Positions 1 through 11,900 of a stretch of DNA of 64,000 nt are shown here, piece after piece (within the stretch, counting starts at the first letter, position 1; every line of letters starts with the position of its first letter). The position numbers were made by a program, and so were the translations under genes. Location: assembly GCF_009602425.1 (NCBI RefSeq), contig NW_022261360.1, forward strand, positions 212,656-276,655, read 5' to 3'. Below the pieces are notes generated by a model. That model did not search any database. It had not been told where the DNA came from and saw only the letters and a list, made by a program, of their open reading frames with translations. The stretch comes from Actinia tenebrosa. Its lineage: Eukaryota > Cnidaria > Anthozoa > Actiniaria > Actiniidae.

Positions 1-49
1 CTAGCTAAAAACTAGTGTGAGCTGCGTCGGTGTTTCTAATGAAACAGTG

Positions 50-145
50 ATGATGAAAAGGTAAATTATACACCGTGAAAAGATGAAAAAACTTACTAGT
101 AAGTTTTTTCATCTTTTCACGGTGTATAATTTACCTTTTCATCAT
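50..145. repeat. Perfect 96-bp palindrome (48-bp arms, no spacer)
   Basis: Bases 50-97 are the exact reverse complement of 98-145, with the axis inside ACTAGT. The match breaks at 49/146. The right arm ends at the first base of the stop codon of the DED-like CDS, so in that transcript the whole palindrome would be the start of the 3' UTR and could form a 48-bp hairpin. A perfect arm with no loop is also what a foldback read or assembly chimera produces. Confidence 0.95.
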
Positions 146-492
146 TACTTGTAAATCAACATGTCGTTTGGTTCTGTCATTTGTAACTTACCAGAACTCT
201 CGTACTCATAGCTTTTTACTTCCTCTTCCAACTCTTTTGACTTAATATATCTAGCAACATTCTTCAGCACTTGCAAATCGTCCATACTGATAACCTCTTT
301 CCTTACTAAAAAGTCCCAAAGATCGTCGACCGTTTCGACACGTTCAAGTTCTTCCTTGCTAATACCAGGAATCCCCTCAAGTAATCCCCTTAGATCCCTA
401 ATCAGGTTGTTGTTGCCATGTAGTAAACTTTGAAGAATGCTTTTAGCTCTTTTTTTAAGGATATTAAACAAAACTATTCGGTTTTTTTCCAT
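145..492 (-). CDS. Stand-alone death-effector-domain-like protein, 115 aa
   Basis: Single-exon reading frame from ATG 492 to TAA 145, with an in-frame TGA a few codons upstream of the ATG. Residues about 30-95 look like a death effector domain: regularly spaced hydrophobic helices (LRGLLEGI, ELERVETVDDLWDFL, DDLQVLKNVARYI) followed by KSKEL at the place of the family's RxDL. DEDs are death-fold adaptors that pair with other DEDs in caspase-8/FADD-type apoptotic and immune complexes. No caspase, kinase or second domain is visible, so by itself it would be an adaptor or decoy of PEA15-like size. An AG directly before the ATG means it could instead be the last exon of a longer gene. It lies downstream of and on the same strand as the TPR gene, 1.36 kb apart. 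Family call by pattern only. Confidence 0.55.
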   Translation of the reverse strand: MEKNRIVLFNILKKRAKSILQSLLHGNNNLIRDLRGLLEGIPGISKEELERVETVDDLWDFLVRKEVISMDDLQVLKNVARYIKSKELEEEVKSYEYESSGKLQMTEPNDMLIYK

Positions 493-671
493 CTTAATAA
501 TTTTGTTATGAACTGTATTTCAAGCAAGGGTAGCGGAAGTCATTATCATAATATGTATGTAGGGGGTACTCTTCCAAGAAACTACAACACAGGAAGCCCA
601 AGGGCATAAAATTTAAACTATCGAACACGCCAAACTTGTATCGTTAGCTATACTACTTTTACCCTTCTAGC

Positions 672-830
672 TAGAGAACAAATACTAAATTTTTGAAACA
701 AGATCATGCATTTAGCACTGCTTTGTACTAAATAGCATTGACAAAAGAAAAGAAAACAATACATTTTGCACTGCATTATTGCGATTTACTATTAGTAGTG
801 TGTCAGCACTGAATTTAAGAGGTATTTTCT
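672..830. mobile_element. Diverged copy of TTAGTGCT MITE family
   Basis: Begins TAGAGAACAAATACTAAA, like the left ends at 31832 and 36801. It contains TTAGCACTG, a run resembling AAGAAAACAATA and a right part with GTCAGCACTGAATTTAA. The right terminus is not clear, so it may be truncated or mutated. Confidence 0.35.
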
Positions 831-988
831 GAGTTTGATGAACGTGGTGCATTATGGTCTAGCTTGTATACAAACAACACGACAAAAAAAAAACAAAACA
901 ATACAAAACCATTTTAAGGATTAGAGCCAAAGTTTCATTTTCCATATTAAGATCTGCATTATTATGCCTAGAGAGGTTCAAGAACACT

Positions 989-1218
989 TACAGTGAAGAC
1001 ACTCGAACCATGAACACTTGACTTTATTCAGATTTTTATTTTCTCAGCTTTTTACTGCTTCAAACCCTCTAAAAAAGTAGGATTGAACTCAAATATGCTA
1101 CGTGATCAGAAGACAACTTATTTCTAAATGATTCACTCCAGAGATGCATGTTAAAAAAAGGAGTAAAAAATGTAGCAAAAAGGCACAAAGTGTTCATGGT
1201 TAGAGTGTCCTCACTGTA
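989..1218. mobile_element. Non-autonomous Tc1/mariner-like MITE
   Basis: The element runs 991-1216 and is flanked by TA on both sides (989-990, 1217-1218), as for Tc1/mariner target duplications. The ends are CAGTG...CACTG, and the terminal inverted repeats (about 29 bp, 991-1019 against 1188-1216) differ at two positions. The 226-bp body has no coding capacity. Confidence 0.8.
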
Positions 1219-1856
1219 AGAAAACTTTTTCCAATATTAAAAAAATAGATTTAGATGTAGACCGCGGTTGGAGCCATCTGTTAAATAACTTAATACAAAT
1301 TAGACGCATTTTTCATAAGCTTTTATTATTAACGTTTAGTATATATATTCTTGATCCGATTTATTTTATCTATTTATTGCATGATTTTTTCATATCTTTT
1401 TTCATATCTTTTTTTAATAACGGTTGTATATATATATATATCTACATATACATTTTAGATATAGTTTCTTCTATATTTATATTCCTATTGAGACTTGAGT
1501 TTTTAAAAATAAAGAACTTTGATTTAAATTTTAAAATACAATCAACACGTATAAGGCATAATGAACAAAAGACACCAGTTTTTCTCGAAGCCTTATAGAC
1601 TACGATGCACCATGTTTGTTCGTAATCTCACTTGAGAACAAGTTGATCTATGGTCTATTCATTTCTGAAACACTAGAGCTAGATATACTTAAACAAACAA
1701 ATCTATATCGTCTCTGTGCAAGAGTATGTGTAATCTCAAGCTCTTCCCACACACTCCGCCTCAGTCCTCACTATTCACTAGCATTCTACGATAAAGTCCA
1801 ATTCAGTGAGTTTCAGTAGAATATGTACAAAAACATGAAAACTATTCACTGAATTC

Positions 1857-4427
1857 CTAAAGCAACTTATAGACGTTATCTAAGTTCCTTTTCGCTCGTA
1901 GCTGTCCTTTCTTGTCACCAATCCTTATAGTGATACGCAGGTGGTTTTTGTGATGTCTCACAGCGTCATGGTACCTTTCCAACAAACAGCACACATTCCC
2001 AAGATTCTCAAGGGCATGTCCTTGTGCTTTGATGTTACCATTCTTTTCAGCAATATTCAGGTGCTTCTTGTAGAACCCCAAAGCTTCAGAATACTTCCCA
2101 AGACACTTGTGAACATTTCCTAAGTTATCGTACGCACATGCTTGCGCAACATCGCATTCCTCGTTCTTGGCAATTTCTAAGCTTTTCTCGTGGCATATTA
2201 TTGCATCCTCGTATTTTTTCATGCATTGATACAACACTCCTAAATATCCATACAGTTCTTCCTCAGTCTCTTTGTCACACATCTCTTTGACGATTTCTAA
2301 ACCTGTGGTATAATATAACACGGCTTCTTCGTACTTGCCAGCTTTTTGGTGAAGGCTTCCCAGTTTCTTCACAATTCTCCTTTGGCCCACTTTGTCTCCT
2401 ATCTCTTCATACATACGTAAGGCATCTTTATAACACGCAATCGCCTCGGGGAGGTTTGTTATTGCTTCATGGGCAACACCCAAGTCTTCATACACTTCTC
2501 CGTTCATCTTTTCATCGATCTTGTTATTGTTTTGCTTGACGATGCTCAGGTACATCTTGCGGTGTTTAATGGCTTCGTCGTATTTTCCATATGATTGGTT
2601 AGCGTTGGCTAATTCACGATAAGCGTTCTCTTTCCCTTCTTCGTCTCGAATCTGTTTCGCGATTTTCATCTGTTTTTGATGATAATCAATGGCTTCCAAG
2701 TATTTCCCAAGAGATTGACAAGCAATTCCTAAGTTTCTATACGCTTCTTCTTCGCTCTTCTTGTCCAGGTGTTTTGCAGCGATGCTCGATGTTCCCATGG
2801 CGTTGGTATCGGCTTCGTACGGTGTAGCATCTCCATTACTGCTGTCCTTTCTATCAACGATTTGTTTTGCGATGCTAAGATGTTTTTTATGGTATTTAAA
2901 AGCTATCTTGTATCTTCCCAGATGCTGATGAGCCACTCCTATGTTCTGATATGCCGTGGCTTCTTTCCTCATGTCTCCGCTTACCAGCTTCAGAAACATC
3001 TTGTAATACTGAATAGTCTCTCTAAAATTTCCACTCGATTGACAAGCAGCTCCCAGGTTTGCGCATGCGCGGCTTTCAGCCTTCTTATCTCTAATCTCTC
3101 TAGCCAGTTCCAGCTCTTTTTCAAAGTTTTTTATGGCCTCGTCATGGTTACCAAGCGCATGATATGCCAGCCCTATGTTTCCATATGCGTTCGTCTTGCT
3201 CCTCTTGTCACCTACCTCTTCAGCTATGGCTAGAGACGTCTTGTAATAGTCAATGGCGTTGCTATATCTTTCTGCTGAAGATGACGAAGATGTTTCTTCT
3301 AGAGGTTTTCCTTTTCTTTTGTTCCTTTCCTTCTTGTTGTTTTCCTTCACAATGGACGTAGAACTGGAGTTGTTTTGTTTAGCCAGCAAATAAGTCGCAC
3401 TTCCCAAGCATGCATAGGCACGTCCTTCATCTTTCTTGCTCTCTTTCTCCTTACATACAGCAAGGAACATCTCGTAGTACTTCAAGGCTTCCTTATATCT
3501 TCCAAGTGACCGATACGAGTTCCCCAAGTTCTCGTAGGCAGACCCCTCTGAGTCTTCATCATTCTCTTTAACAGCAATTCTTAAGCTCTCCCCGTGATAC
3601 AGAATAGCACGATTATATTCCCCCAACGACTGGAAAGCATTTCCTAAGTTTTCGTACAACTCTCTTTCACGTTTTGTATCGTATCTTTTCTTTACGACTC
3701 TTAATACTTTTTTATAATAGTTAATCGCTTCTTTGTACTTGCCTATCTTCTGGCAAAGGCTTCCCAAGTTCTTGTTCATTCTTTCCTGGCCATACTCCTC
3801 TCTTATTCCCTTGTAAATACATAGCGCCCCTTCGTAAGACCCAGTTGCTTCGTCGTACTTTCTCATTTTCTGGTAAGCAAAACCCAAGTCTTCGTAAATC
3901 TTCCCTTCCATCTCTTTATTAGCATTTCGCACTGCAGTGCTTAAGCACATCTTGTGATATTTAACAGCCTCGTTGTATTTACCCGACAATTGATATGCGT
4001 TGGCTAAACTACTAATGGCTCGTTCTTTACTTCTTCTATCTTTCATTTCTATTGCAATAGTCAGTTGGACTTTGAAATAATCAATGCCCTTTTTGTATTT
4101 TTCCATTTCTATGTTTACAGCTCCTAGATTACCAAGGTCTTTTCCTTTGCCTCTATTGTCGCTCACTTCTATGGCAGTAATCAAACACTTTTCGTAGTTT
4201 TCAACGGCTTCTTCATACTTTCCTAACGATCTATAAATCGTACCTAAGTTTCTGTAGGCAGTTTTCTCCATCATTTTATCCCCCTTTTCCAAAGCTATTG
4301 TGACTTGTTTTTCGTGATATTTGATGTTAGCCTCATGATATTTGCTTAAAGTTATCGCTGTCCCGTTTTGGCCTGAATCATTGGTTTCATTACATTCTTC
4401 TGCGTTGCTTTTTAGATCGTTTTCCAT
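1857..4427 (-). CDS. Large single-exon TPR-repeat protein, 856 aa
   Basis: ATG at 4427, stop at 1857, no intron. The protein is almost wholly TPR repeats of 40 residues with the pattern AYxNLGxAYQSLGKYxEAIxYYxKxLxIA, the spacing of GPSM2/LGN-, TTC28- and MalT-like TPR proteins. I count 18 repeats plus a partial one at the C-terminus. Two Ser/Lys-rich insertions interrupt the array, one after repeat 8 (SSS and KKERNKRKGK stretches) and one after repeat 11. No catalytic domain, signal peptide or membrane segment is visible. Such arrays form superhelical scaffolds that bind peptides or partner proteins. Intronless TPR genes of this kind are often multicopy in anthozoans (general knowledge). The partner is unknown. 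The same-strand DED-like CDS downstream suggests, but does not show, a link to death-fold signalling. Confidence 0.85.
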   Translation of the reverse strand: MENDLKSNAEECNETNDSGQNGTAITLSKYHEANIKYHEKQVTIALEKGDKMMEKTAYRNLGTIYRSLGKYEEAVENYEKCLITAIEVSDNRGKGKDLGNLGAVNIEMEKYKKGIDYFKVQLTIAIEMKDRRSKERAISSLANAYQLSGKYNEAVKYHKMCLSTAVRNANKEMEGKIYEDLGFAYQKMRKYDEATGSYEGALCIYKGIREEYGQERMNKNLGSLCQKIGKYKEAINYYKKVLRVVKKRYDTKRERELYENLGNAFQSLGEYNRAILYHGESLRIAVKENDEDSEGSAYENLGNSYRSLGRYKEALKYYEMFLAVCKEKESKKDEGRAYACLGSATYLLAKQNNSSSTSIVKENNKKERNKRKGKPLEETSSSSSAERYSNAIDYYKTSLAIAEEVGDKRSKTNAYGNIGLAYHALGNHDEAIKNFEKELELAREIRDKKAESRACANLGAACQSSGNFRETIQYYKMFLKLVSGDMRKEATAYQNIGVAHQHLGRYKIAFKYHKKHLSIAKQIVDRKDSSNGDATPYEADTNAMGTSSIAAKHLDKKSEEEAYRNLGIACQSLGKYLEAIDYHQKQMKIAKQIRDEEGKENAYRELANANQSYGKYDEAIKHRKMYLSIVKQNNNKIDEKMNGEVYEDLGVAHEAITNLPEAIACYKDALRMYEEIGDKVGQRRIVKKLGSLHQKAGKYEEAVLYYTTGLEIVKEMCDKETEEELYGYLGVLYQCMKKYEDAIICHEKSLEIAKNEECDVAQACAYDNLGNVHKCLGKYSEALGFYKKHLNIAEKNGNIKAQGHALENLGNVCCLLERYHDAVRHHKNHLRITIRIGDKKGQLRAKRNLDNVYKLL

Positions 4428-5980
4428 TTTTCACTTGAGAAGCTTTATCGAATTTGGAAAAATTAAAGTTGAGTTTGTTTTATTTTATTTTCTTGATTTC
4501 TTCTGTTTTCTGTTAAAAAATAAAAGTGGAAAAAAAAAAGAATTACATGGGATGTTGAATACGTATGCTTAGCTGTTCATATTTTTACTTCCAGGTTTCG
4601 AAGTCGTTATAGATTTACCCTTACAAGTTTAAATATATTCTAAATATTTCCTTTCTTAATTTGATTATTTCTTTTAATTACCGCGTGTCATCTACAAAAA
4701 ACGGAAAATACCATGATGAAAAATTTGGTACCAAACATTTTCATACTTGATACTTGATAGTGTCCGCGTCTTTGTATGCAACGCAATACTTTATATCAGG
4801 CAGACAGTACGCTTGACCCCGTATGTAAGATAGAATAAAGTATAAATACGCAAGAAAGGAGAACACTCTAGAATAAGGTCAAGAACGACAGGGATTGTTG
4901 CTAAGTAGCCAAAACAAACTTGCATCTGTTGGCAACCTGGCGACTCCCTCAAAAAACTATCAAAATTGAAGACGCGAACTCTTGCCTTCTAAACCCTGAG
5001 AAATCTTTCTCAACTTGAATAAAGCAAATGTATTTGCCTTGTTTGCAGCTGTCTTTTGATAGGACAGAAGACCTGTACAAACCACAACTAATTACCCATT
5101 AATAATAACTTAAAATGAGCCACTGAACGTAGAAAATAAGTAACGTTACTCGATCAAAAGTTACAGCGATTGCCTAAAAGCAGACACATATTTCAGTGCG
5201 AATTTAGTAAAATGTTTATCGTAAGAAACAAAATACGCAAACAGGTAAAGGATAATCGTTACGGGATTCACGATCTGGAAAAGAGGCTGTACTACACTAA
5301 CACACAACAGTAATGGTTTCGAGTTTACATTATTTCTCTGATCAATGTGGACGTTTGCCAGTCGTTAATTTCCACTTTCGGCCGGTCTAAGTCCTAAAAT
5401 GACTTGCTAAGCTCTTAATTAAGTCATAGCAGCCAATGATTGTTCCAATATTTACCTTTTACCTCTTGGTTTTACATCTTTTGAAGTCAATTATTTGCGG
5501 AGAAGACTCTTTGTTCGCGTATCCTTGGAAAAGGAGTATCCAATTACTTACGGAAGTGCTACGTACTGATCAGGATGAGTTTCATTTTGACCTTTCGGCG
5601 TATCCTATCACAACTTAGGTAAAATAGTAGTGAAGAAGAGAGAAAAGCAGAGCAGAACATATAGCAAGGCAATGCAAACAATGGAAAGCAAGGAGTATAG
5701 CGGAGGAGAGGAGAGGAGAGGAGAGATGAATTAACAAAGATGTTGTAAAACCTGGTCGTCACTAGCACATAAGCACAAGCATGAACGTAAGAGTATTCAT
5801 ACACTGGGAAATTCAGTGACATAAGCATAAGCTTAGGCATGAGGAGAATAAATATTTATCCTTATGCTTATGTCGCTAGTTAGGACCAGACTTTTAAAAA
5901 ACACGACCATACTATGGAAAAAATTACAAATAAACAAACGAATTTATTGAATATTAAAAATCTATCCTGTACATATATCA
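4428..5980. other. Spacer upstream of TPR gene
   Basis: No supported gene. It holds the MITE at 5752-5889 and a short (GGAGA)n run near 5700-5725. It includes the promoter side of the TPR gene and the 3' flank of the next minus-strand gene; I see no distinctive element. Confidence 0.6.
5752..5889. mobile_element. Small MITE with ATAAGCATAAG motifs
   Basis: The ends match as inverted repeats over about 28 bp: CTGGTCGTCACTAGC then ACATAAGCACAAG on the left, and on the reverse complement of the right end CTGGTCCTAACTAGC then GACATAAGCATAAG. The interior repeats ACATAAGCATAAGC once more. Non-coding, about 138 bp. Superfamily not assigned. Confidence 0.7.
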
Positions 5981-8900
5981 CTAGTCCCAGACTGAATCAT
6001 TGTCCAGTAATTCATCAAGCCTCTTCACTCCACCAGAAAGCATTTCCTTTTCTTGTCGAGTCAATTCTCTTCTTTGTGGTGGACTGTTACTAAGTTTTCT
6101 CTTTCGCCTACTCGATGATACTGTTGTAGCAGTAGGATTTGATTTCTTTGATACTCTAGGTACAGTGTTAGTGAATCCTATAGGAGTTTTGTGAAATATC
6201 CGAGAGCGACTGTCCATTGATGAAGATCTTGGTGTGAAGACTGATTTAGAGGAATGCAATTCTTGATCTGTAAAAATGAGAGCAAAAAATTTGTCGTAAA
6301 GTCTCAACTATAGAAAAGGAAAAGGTGAAAAGAAAGATACAAAAGTAAAAGCACTTTCTCGCACGAAAGCGTTGTGCCAGGGATCGAACATTTTGGCCCA
6401 CACTGTTTTGCGCGCTTAGCGCTGTCGCTTGAAAACGACGAATTTGGTCACTTAATAAGCTGTTATATCATTTACCGTCTTGGACTAAGTCCAGTAACGT
6501 GGATTTGTTTGTTTTCTTGGTTGAACTTTTCTTGGTTGTTTGGGGGTTGATCTTTTTTGAGATCCATGACAAGACATCGGTTACAGGAGTGTTAATCTCA
6601 CTCTCTGAGCCACTAGTAAACATGTCATGATGTGAAGCCGGGACACTCAAACCTGTGGAAAAGTAAAAAAAAAAAAAGAAAGAAAGAAAGAAAATTTATA
6701 GCCTGAGGCTGCTCAAGGCCTTGTTAAAAGATGGGGTCCAGATGCTGAATTATATTACAATACATTATAAGAAAACTAAAGCCATCTAAATTAATTTTAT
6801 TGTCTTTTTATTCTTACCATTTTGTGAAGCTTTGCCATTTTCCTCGCATACTTTTCGTTCCTTTTTACGTTTTTTCTTGGGTATTTCGTCCCTGTCTTCT
6901 TTCTCTTTATTCGTATCATTCTTTTCATTCTTTTCTCTTCGTTTTATTTCCTTCTTCGTTTTGTCACGAGTTTTCCCTTCCTCTTTTCCTGTTTCATCTA
7001 AAGATTTTAAAACAGGTCTATCAACTTGTTTAACCGGTTTGTTAGCTGCTTCAAATTCTTCTTCCCGACTTATCTTTTTAGTTTGACTAGATTTCTTTGT
7101 TACATCTTTTTCACGAATATCAACCTTTTCATCTTCTACAGCCTTGTCTCCACGCTTCTTTTTATCTTTTTTTCGCTTCTTTCCATCAGAATTCTCTTCC
7201 TCATCGACGCAAAGAATCGTTGATTCACGAGAATCAAATGAAGAAATTTTCGTTTCTTTATCAACATTTCTTTCGTTCTTTTTGCGTTTTTCTTTTCCTT
7301 CGCTTACTTCTTCTGCAGAAACCACTGTTTTATTCCTTTCCTTTTTCTTTTTCTTCTTGGATTTCTTTTCAAAGGCATTTTCCTCAGACGTCGTCACAGT
7401 GCTCTGACTACAACTTTGCACTAAGTCATCAACAGCATGAATGACATGTTGTGATCCACCAGGCAAAGTTTCCTGGGGGAAATCCTTGTTTTTAGAGTTG
7501 CTCTTCTTGTGAAGTTTGGGTGACGTTACTTTCTTTTCAGAATTGGAAATAACACCAATTGGTAAACTTACCAAAGATGTTTGAATCGGAAGTTCCGTGT
7601 TTGCTGCTGTTTCTTTGCGTGGAGAACTTGCAGTACTTTCTGGAATGAAAGTTTGTATGTTTGGAAGCTTTCCAGAATTTTCTTGAATGGAATTTTCTTG
7701 AGTAAATACTTTCTTATTGGTAGAGTTTTTTGATTGTTTCTCATTTAGCTGTTTGTAATTAACATTATTATTAACATCTTTTCTTTTACTCCCTTTGGTC
7801 TTTTCGGAAGTTACTGCAGCTAACTTTTCTTTCAAACTGTTTCTTTTATCTCTTTTCTTTCCTTCCTTGCTCATCGACTGTTCGCTCTCCTCTTCAGCTT
7901 TGTTATCATCAGAATATACTGTATCCCGTATTCTCCTCTGTTTAGATATTTTATCCTTCTGGGAATGGTTCTCACAACTTGAGGTATAGTTCATCCCACT
8001 TTCGCTCAAAAATGACCCATCAATACTGTTTGTTACCTTGGTTTCTCCAGTTTCTCGACTTTTCTTTTTCTTTTTCTTGGGTGAAGACAAACCAGCTTCT
8101 TCTGCTATTGGATGTTTCTTTTGTACAGTTGAGAAGTCTTCTGTAGTTTCAGCGTCTTCAATATTTTGCTGTTCGGTTGCCTTTTTCTTTCCGTAGCTTT
8201 TTTCTACTGTTTCTTCACAAATTATCTGCTCATTTTCTAACTGTGAAATAATACCATCTTCTAAGATTTTCTCCACCGATGTTTGGCTTTTCTTGACCAC
8301 TTGTGAATCCTGATTTTTATCTTCTGTTTCATTAGTCGTGGCACCTTCAACATTGGGAGGCAATTTAAGTTTCTTTGGCGGGGAATGATGCTCACCGCGT
8401 GCTGTAAAAAAAGCAAAGAAACGTTATATTATGTATAGTAAGCTTGATAAGATGGGTTGTCAATAAATGTCAAAATGCTAGAAAAATTCCCTTTGAATCT
8501 TTGGTTTTCGTTCTGAAGCCATCGGCTTGCCTGATCAAATGGCGGTCCCAATATTTCATTTCATTTGCTCGACCTTTTCTTTTAAAAATTGCACCTTTTC
8601 TGCCTTGCTTCTGAGAAGATCGCATAACCTCCAGCAGATATGACAGAAATTGGTTATAATTTCCATAATGAGAGAGATACCTTGTTCTGCGCTTTCCAAT
8701 ATTTCTGTTGAGAAGCAGCTCTCTTCATCTCCTTTTTCATTCCCAGCATGTTCTAGTGGCTCGTTTGCGTTGCTAGGTAACGTTTCATTCGTGTATGACG
8801 TCAGGTGCTTTAGTTTAGGACTGGCGGGAAAGAGTTCCTCAGATCCCGAGGATCCTGTAACATAAAACATTGCCATAACTCAAAGAGCTTTCTTCAGTGT

Positions 8901-11900
8901 ATGACTTTAGTGTCTTCATTCTCCCCATCCCCTACCCCCAGGAATTTTTCACCGACTGTTGATACACTACCCCTACCCCCCAAATTAGATTCTTGTTGTT
9001 TTAAATTTTAGTTTTTCTATAGAAAATGGTCCACACCTCATCAATAACACAATCATTCAAATTATCAAATCTATGCATATTGTCTTTACCAATCCCTTAA
9101 AAAAAGGAGTGTAGTTTTACAGCCCTCTACTTCTTATTGTTCTAGGAAGCAACCTAAAAACAACTCTATTTTGACCCTATGTCTACACATACTTGTCTTA
9201 ACCTTTACCCTCACAAACACAACTATGACAGTGTGGTTCTGTCGCCCTTTTGTACATTGCTGTTGTCTCATGACATTCCTAACATAATGATCATTAAACA
9301 GCCAATATTTTCAGTGCAGCCATTGAGTAAGATAAGATGAAGGAAAGCACAGGTGGGGAAAGCATGGGTGGCGTGCGCTGCCAATGCACTGACTCTCACC
9401 AATTTAGACCCTCAGGTTTTTCCTTCCTTCACAAAAACCAACTTCTAAATTCTAATTAGATCTATCTGCTGCCATTGCAAAATCTGTTAGGCATTACGCC
9501 ATCCACCCAGGAGGGGTAAACGCATTATAGTACAGTACAGTACCAATGATTTCTTGGCTACCATGACAACATTCCTCTTCATTTGTGTCTTGACAACCAG
9601 CCACACACACTACTGCAGTACTTGGCTCTTCTTCAGTTCTTTCTGCTGCATTAGTTTCAATGGCAGTCGCCACTTCAGGTGGAACACTTCGTGGTTGACT
9701 AGCACTACAACTAGTCTTAAGTCCTTCAACTGTTGGCTGTGTAAGATTGAGCTTAGGAATAACAACTTTACAAGAGCTCATGTAAGTTTCTTTAATGAGC
9801 CCTCCGCTGGTACTTGCATCGCTGGGGTCACTATCAAAGTACAGCACTCTGTCTTGCAGCACATCGATAATAGGATATTTTCTGCCCATATCTTCATGGT
9901 AAACTTCAGGAGTAGAAGTGATATCGTTATCATTGATGTCCAGGGAATCTATCACACAGTGATTGGCAGGAGTTTCTTCTGGTTCATCCAAGAGTTTGGT
10001 ACTCATTCTTTGGATTGAATGGGTCTCATCATCTATGTCTTGATCACTATTTACCAGCCATGTTGCCACTTTAGTAACACTCTTCTCAATAGCCTGTTTG
10101 CGCCTTTGACTAAAACATCCTGTTGATTCTAACATTTCTTTAAAAGCCTGCGACTTTAATACTATTTCAGATACAATACTGCTATGCTGAGAGGCAGTGG
10201 AGGCACTTTCCCTGGATCTGTGTCTCTGATCTTCATCAGCCAGGCTCTCATCTATTGACTGGGTTCTTGATTGCTTTCGCTTTCTTCTACCGATCTTCTC
10301 TTGTACTGTTGGAGTTTTCTCAATCCTTTGCCTGTTACTACTGGTAGGTGGCGATTTCATTTGTGTACTAAAAACTCTTTTTCTGGTAGTCTTATCTGTT
10401 GGTCTTGACATTTCCTTTTGATTACAATTAACTCTTATATGCCAATTTTCCTCTTGGGATTGTGAAATAAAATTTTCCACTTGGAAAACTGTTCTCTTTC
10501 TTCCACTTTTACTTATGCTATCTTTGTCTTCATTTTCTTGACACTGCATCATATCTTCCTCATTGCTGTTCAGTGGCGTTTCATGATTATGTTCTTTCAT
10601 CAATCTTTCTGGGCTCCTGCCTTCACTGCTTTTATCTTCAGCCTCTTTACACTGTTCCATACTTTCCTGTTCATCAATATTATCTGTAGTTTCTAAGTTC
10701 TGTTCAGTGCTGTTTTCTCCATCTTTATTTGATATGCTCTCTATATTCTCTGTTTGGTTTCTAGATTTCTCTTTCCTGCATTCAAAAGTGTCATGATTAT
10801 CATCAAAACTATTTACAGTTTTCTTTTCTTTCCTGCTATTTGCACATTCTTGTTCTGCATTGCCACTTGAAGCAAGCTCAACATTCTGTGTTTTTAGCAA
10901 AGTTTTTTCTTTTCTAGTATTATTTGTTTTATCAATATCTTCTTTTTCATTTCTCTTACTTGAACATTCCTGCTCATTTTCACAGCATTCAGCTAAATCT
11001 TCAGTTTCCTTGATACTATTTCCTTGCACAACAGCCTTGGAAATATCTGTCAAGTCACTTTTATTTTGAGTTGGTTTTTGACTTCCTGAATACTGTGGAG
11101 AATGTTGTGAAGTGGTTTTCAGCATTTCTGCATTTTCTTCAACGAGAATAGAGTCTGCATGGTTTAATACATGACCTGCAATGACAAAAAAGAATAGTGA
11201 GTGTGAAAATAATGAGACATCTGTCTCAACAGGCTTTCCCATGCAAAAGGTTTTGATAACTTACCAGCTGAATATGCTAGAATACTATCTCCTTCCTTAA
11301 GAAGACGACCAACTTTGTATATGTCTGGTAACTCATGATTATCGCAGCTTTGCACAGATATTATTTCTCTGCAAAATGGAAAAATGATATCTAAATAAGT
11401 TCAAAAACACTGCTGAAAAAAGAATAAAATATCTCTTGCAGAAGAATGGTTTTCAAATATATATTTTTACAGCACAAAGTAAACATTTGTTTTGCTTCCA
11501 AATTTATAGCACCAAGCACTGAAAGTGCAAGTTTGCATATCTGACAAGTTGGTAAAAAATATTTTTTAAATTTTAATTCTGTTTGGTCATGTTTTATATA
11601 GACTTAACCATTTCCTGCGAAAAAGGCAGTCTCTTAGGTACGTACAGGTCTGAATATTCATCATAAAATTATTTACGAGGATCGTCTAAGCAAAACAGCT
11701 GAACCACGCTTGCACAGAGTAAACACGTCTAATAAACGCAAACCTTGATGATTATTGACAAAATTCTTCCTTAAACGTCAACCCAGGAAGCTGATAAATA
11801 CAAAACAACAAGAGAAAAACGCCTCTGGCAAGCAAGGGATAGTCGTAGATGAAAAAAGCAATATATAATGTTACATACCCCAGATCAGCAGACGACAACA

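Larger units (their letters stand above)
493..1856. other. Spacer between DED-like and TPR genes
   Basis: A+T-rich, no convincing exon. It holds a Tc1/mariner-type MITE (991-1216), a diverged member of the TTAGTGCT MITE family (about 672-830) and a short TA run near 1425-1445. Small open frames at 1377-1819 on the plus strand have no recognisable content. Confidence 0.6.

Noticed and set aside
6800-7989. Many Phe/Ser/Leu-rich plus-strand frames opposite the Lys-rich exon
   Set aside because: Antisense shadows of AAG/AAA-rich coding sequence; no other support.
8556-8680. Continuation of the 1369-aa gene's exon 5 to a stop at 8556
   Set aside because: The donor AAG/GTATCT at 8681/8680 joins in phase to the next large exon, giving an in-frame link to PPKKLK. 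Read-through is treated as intron, though an alternative short isoform is possible.
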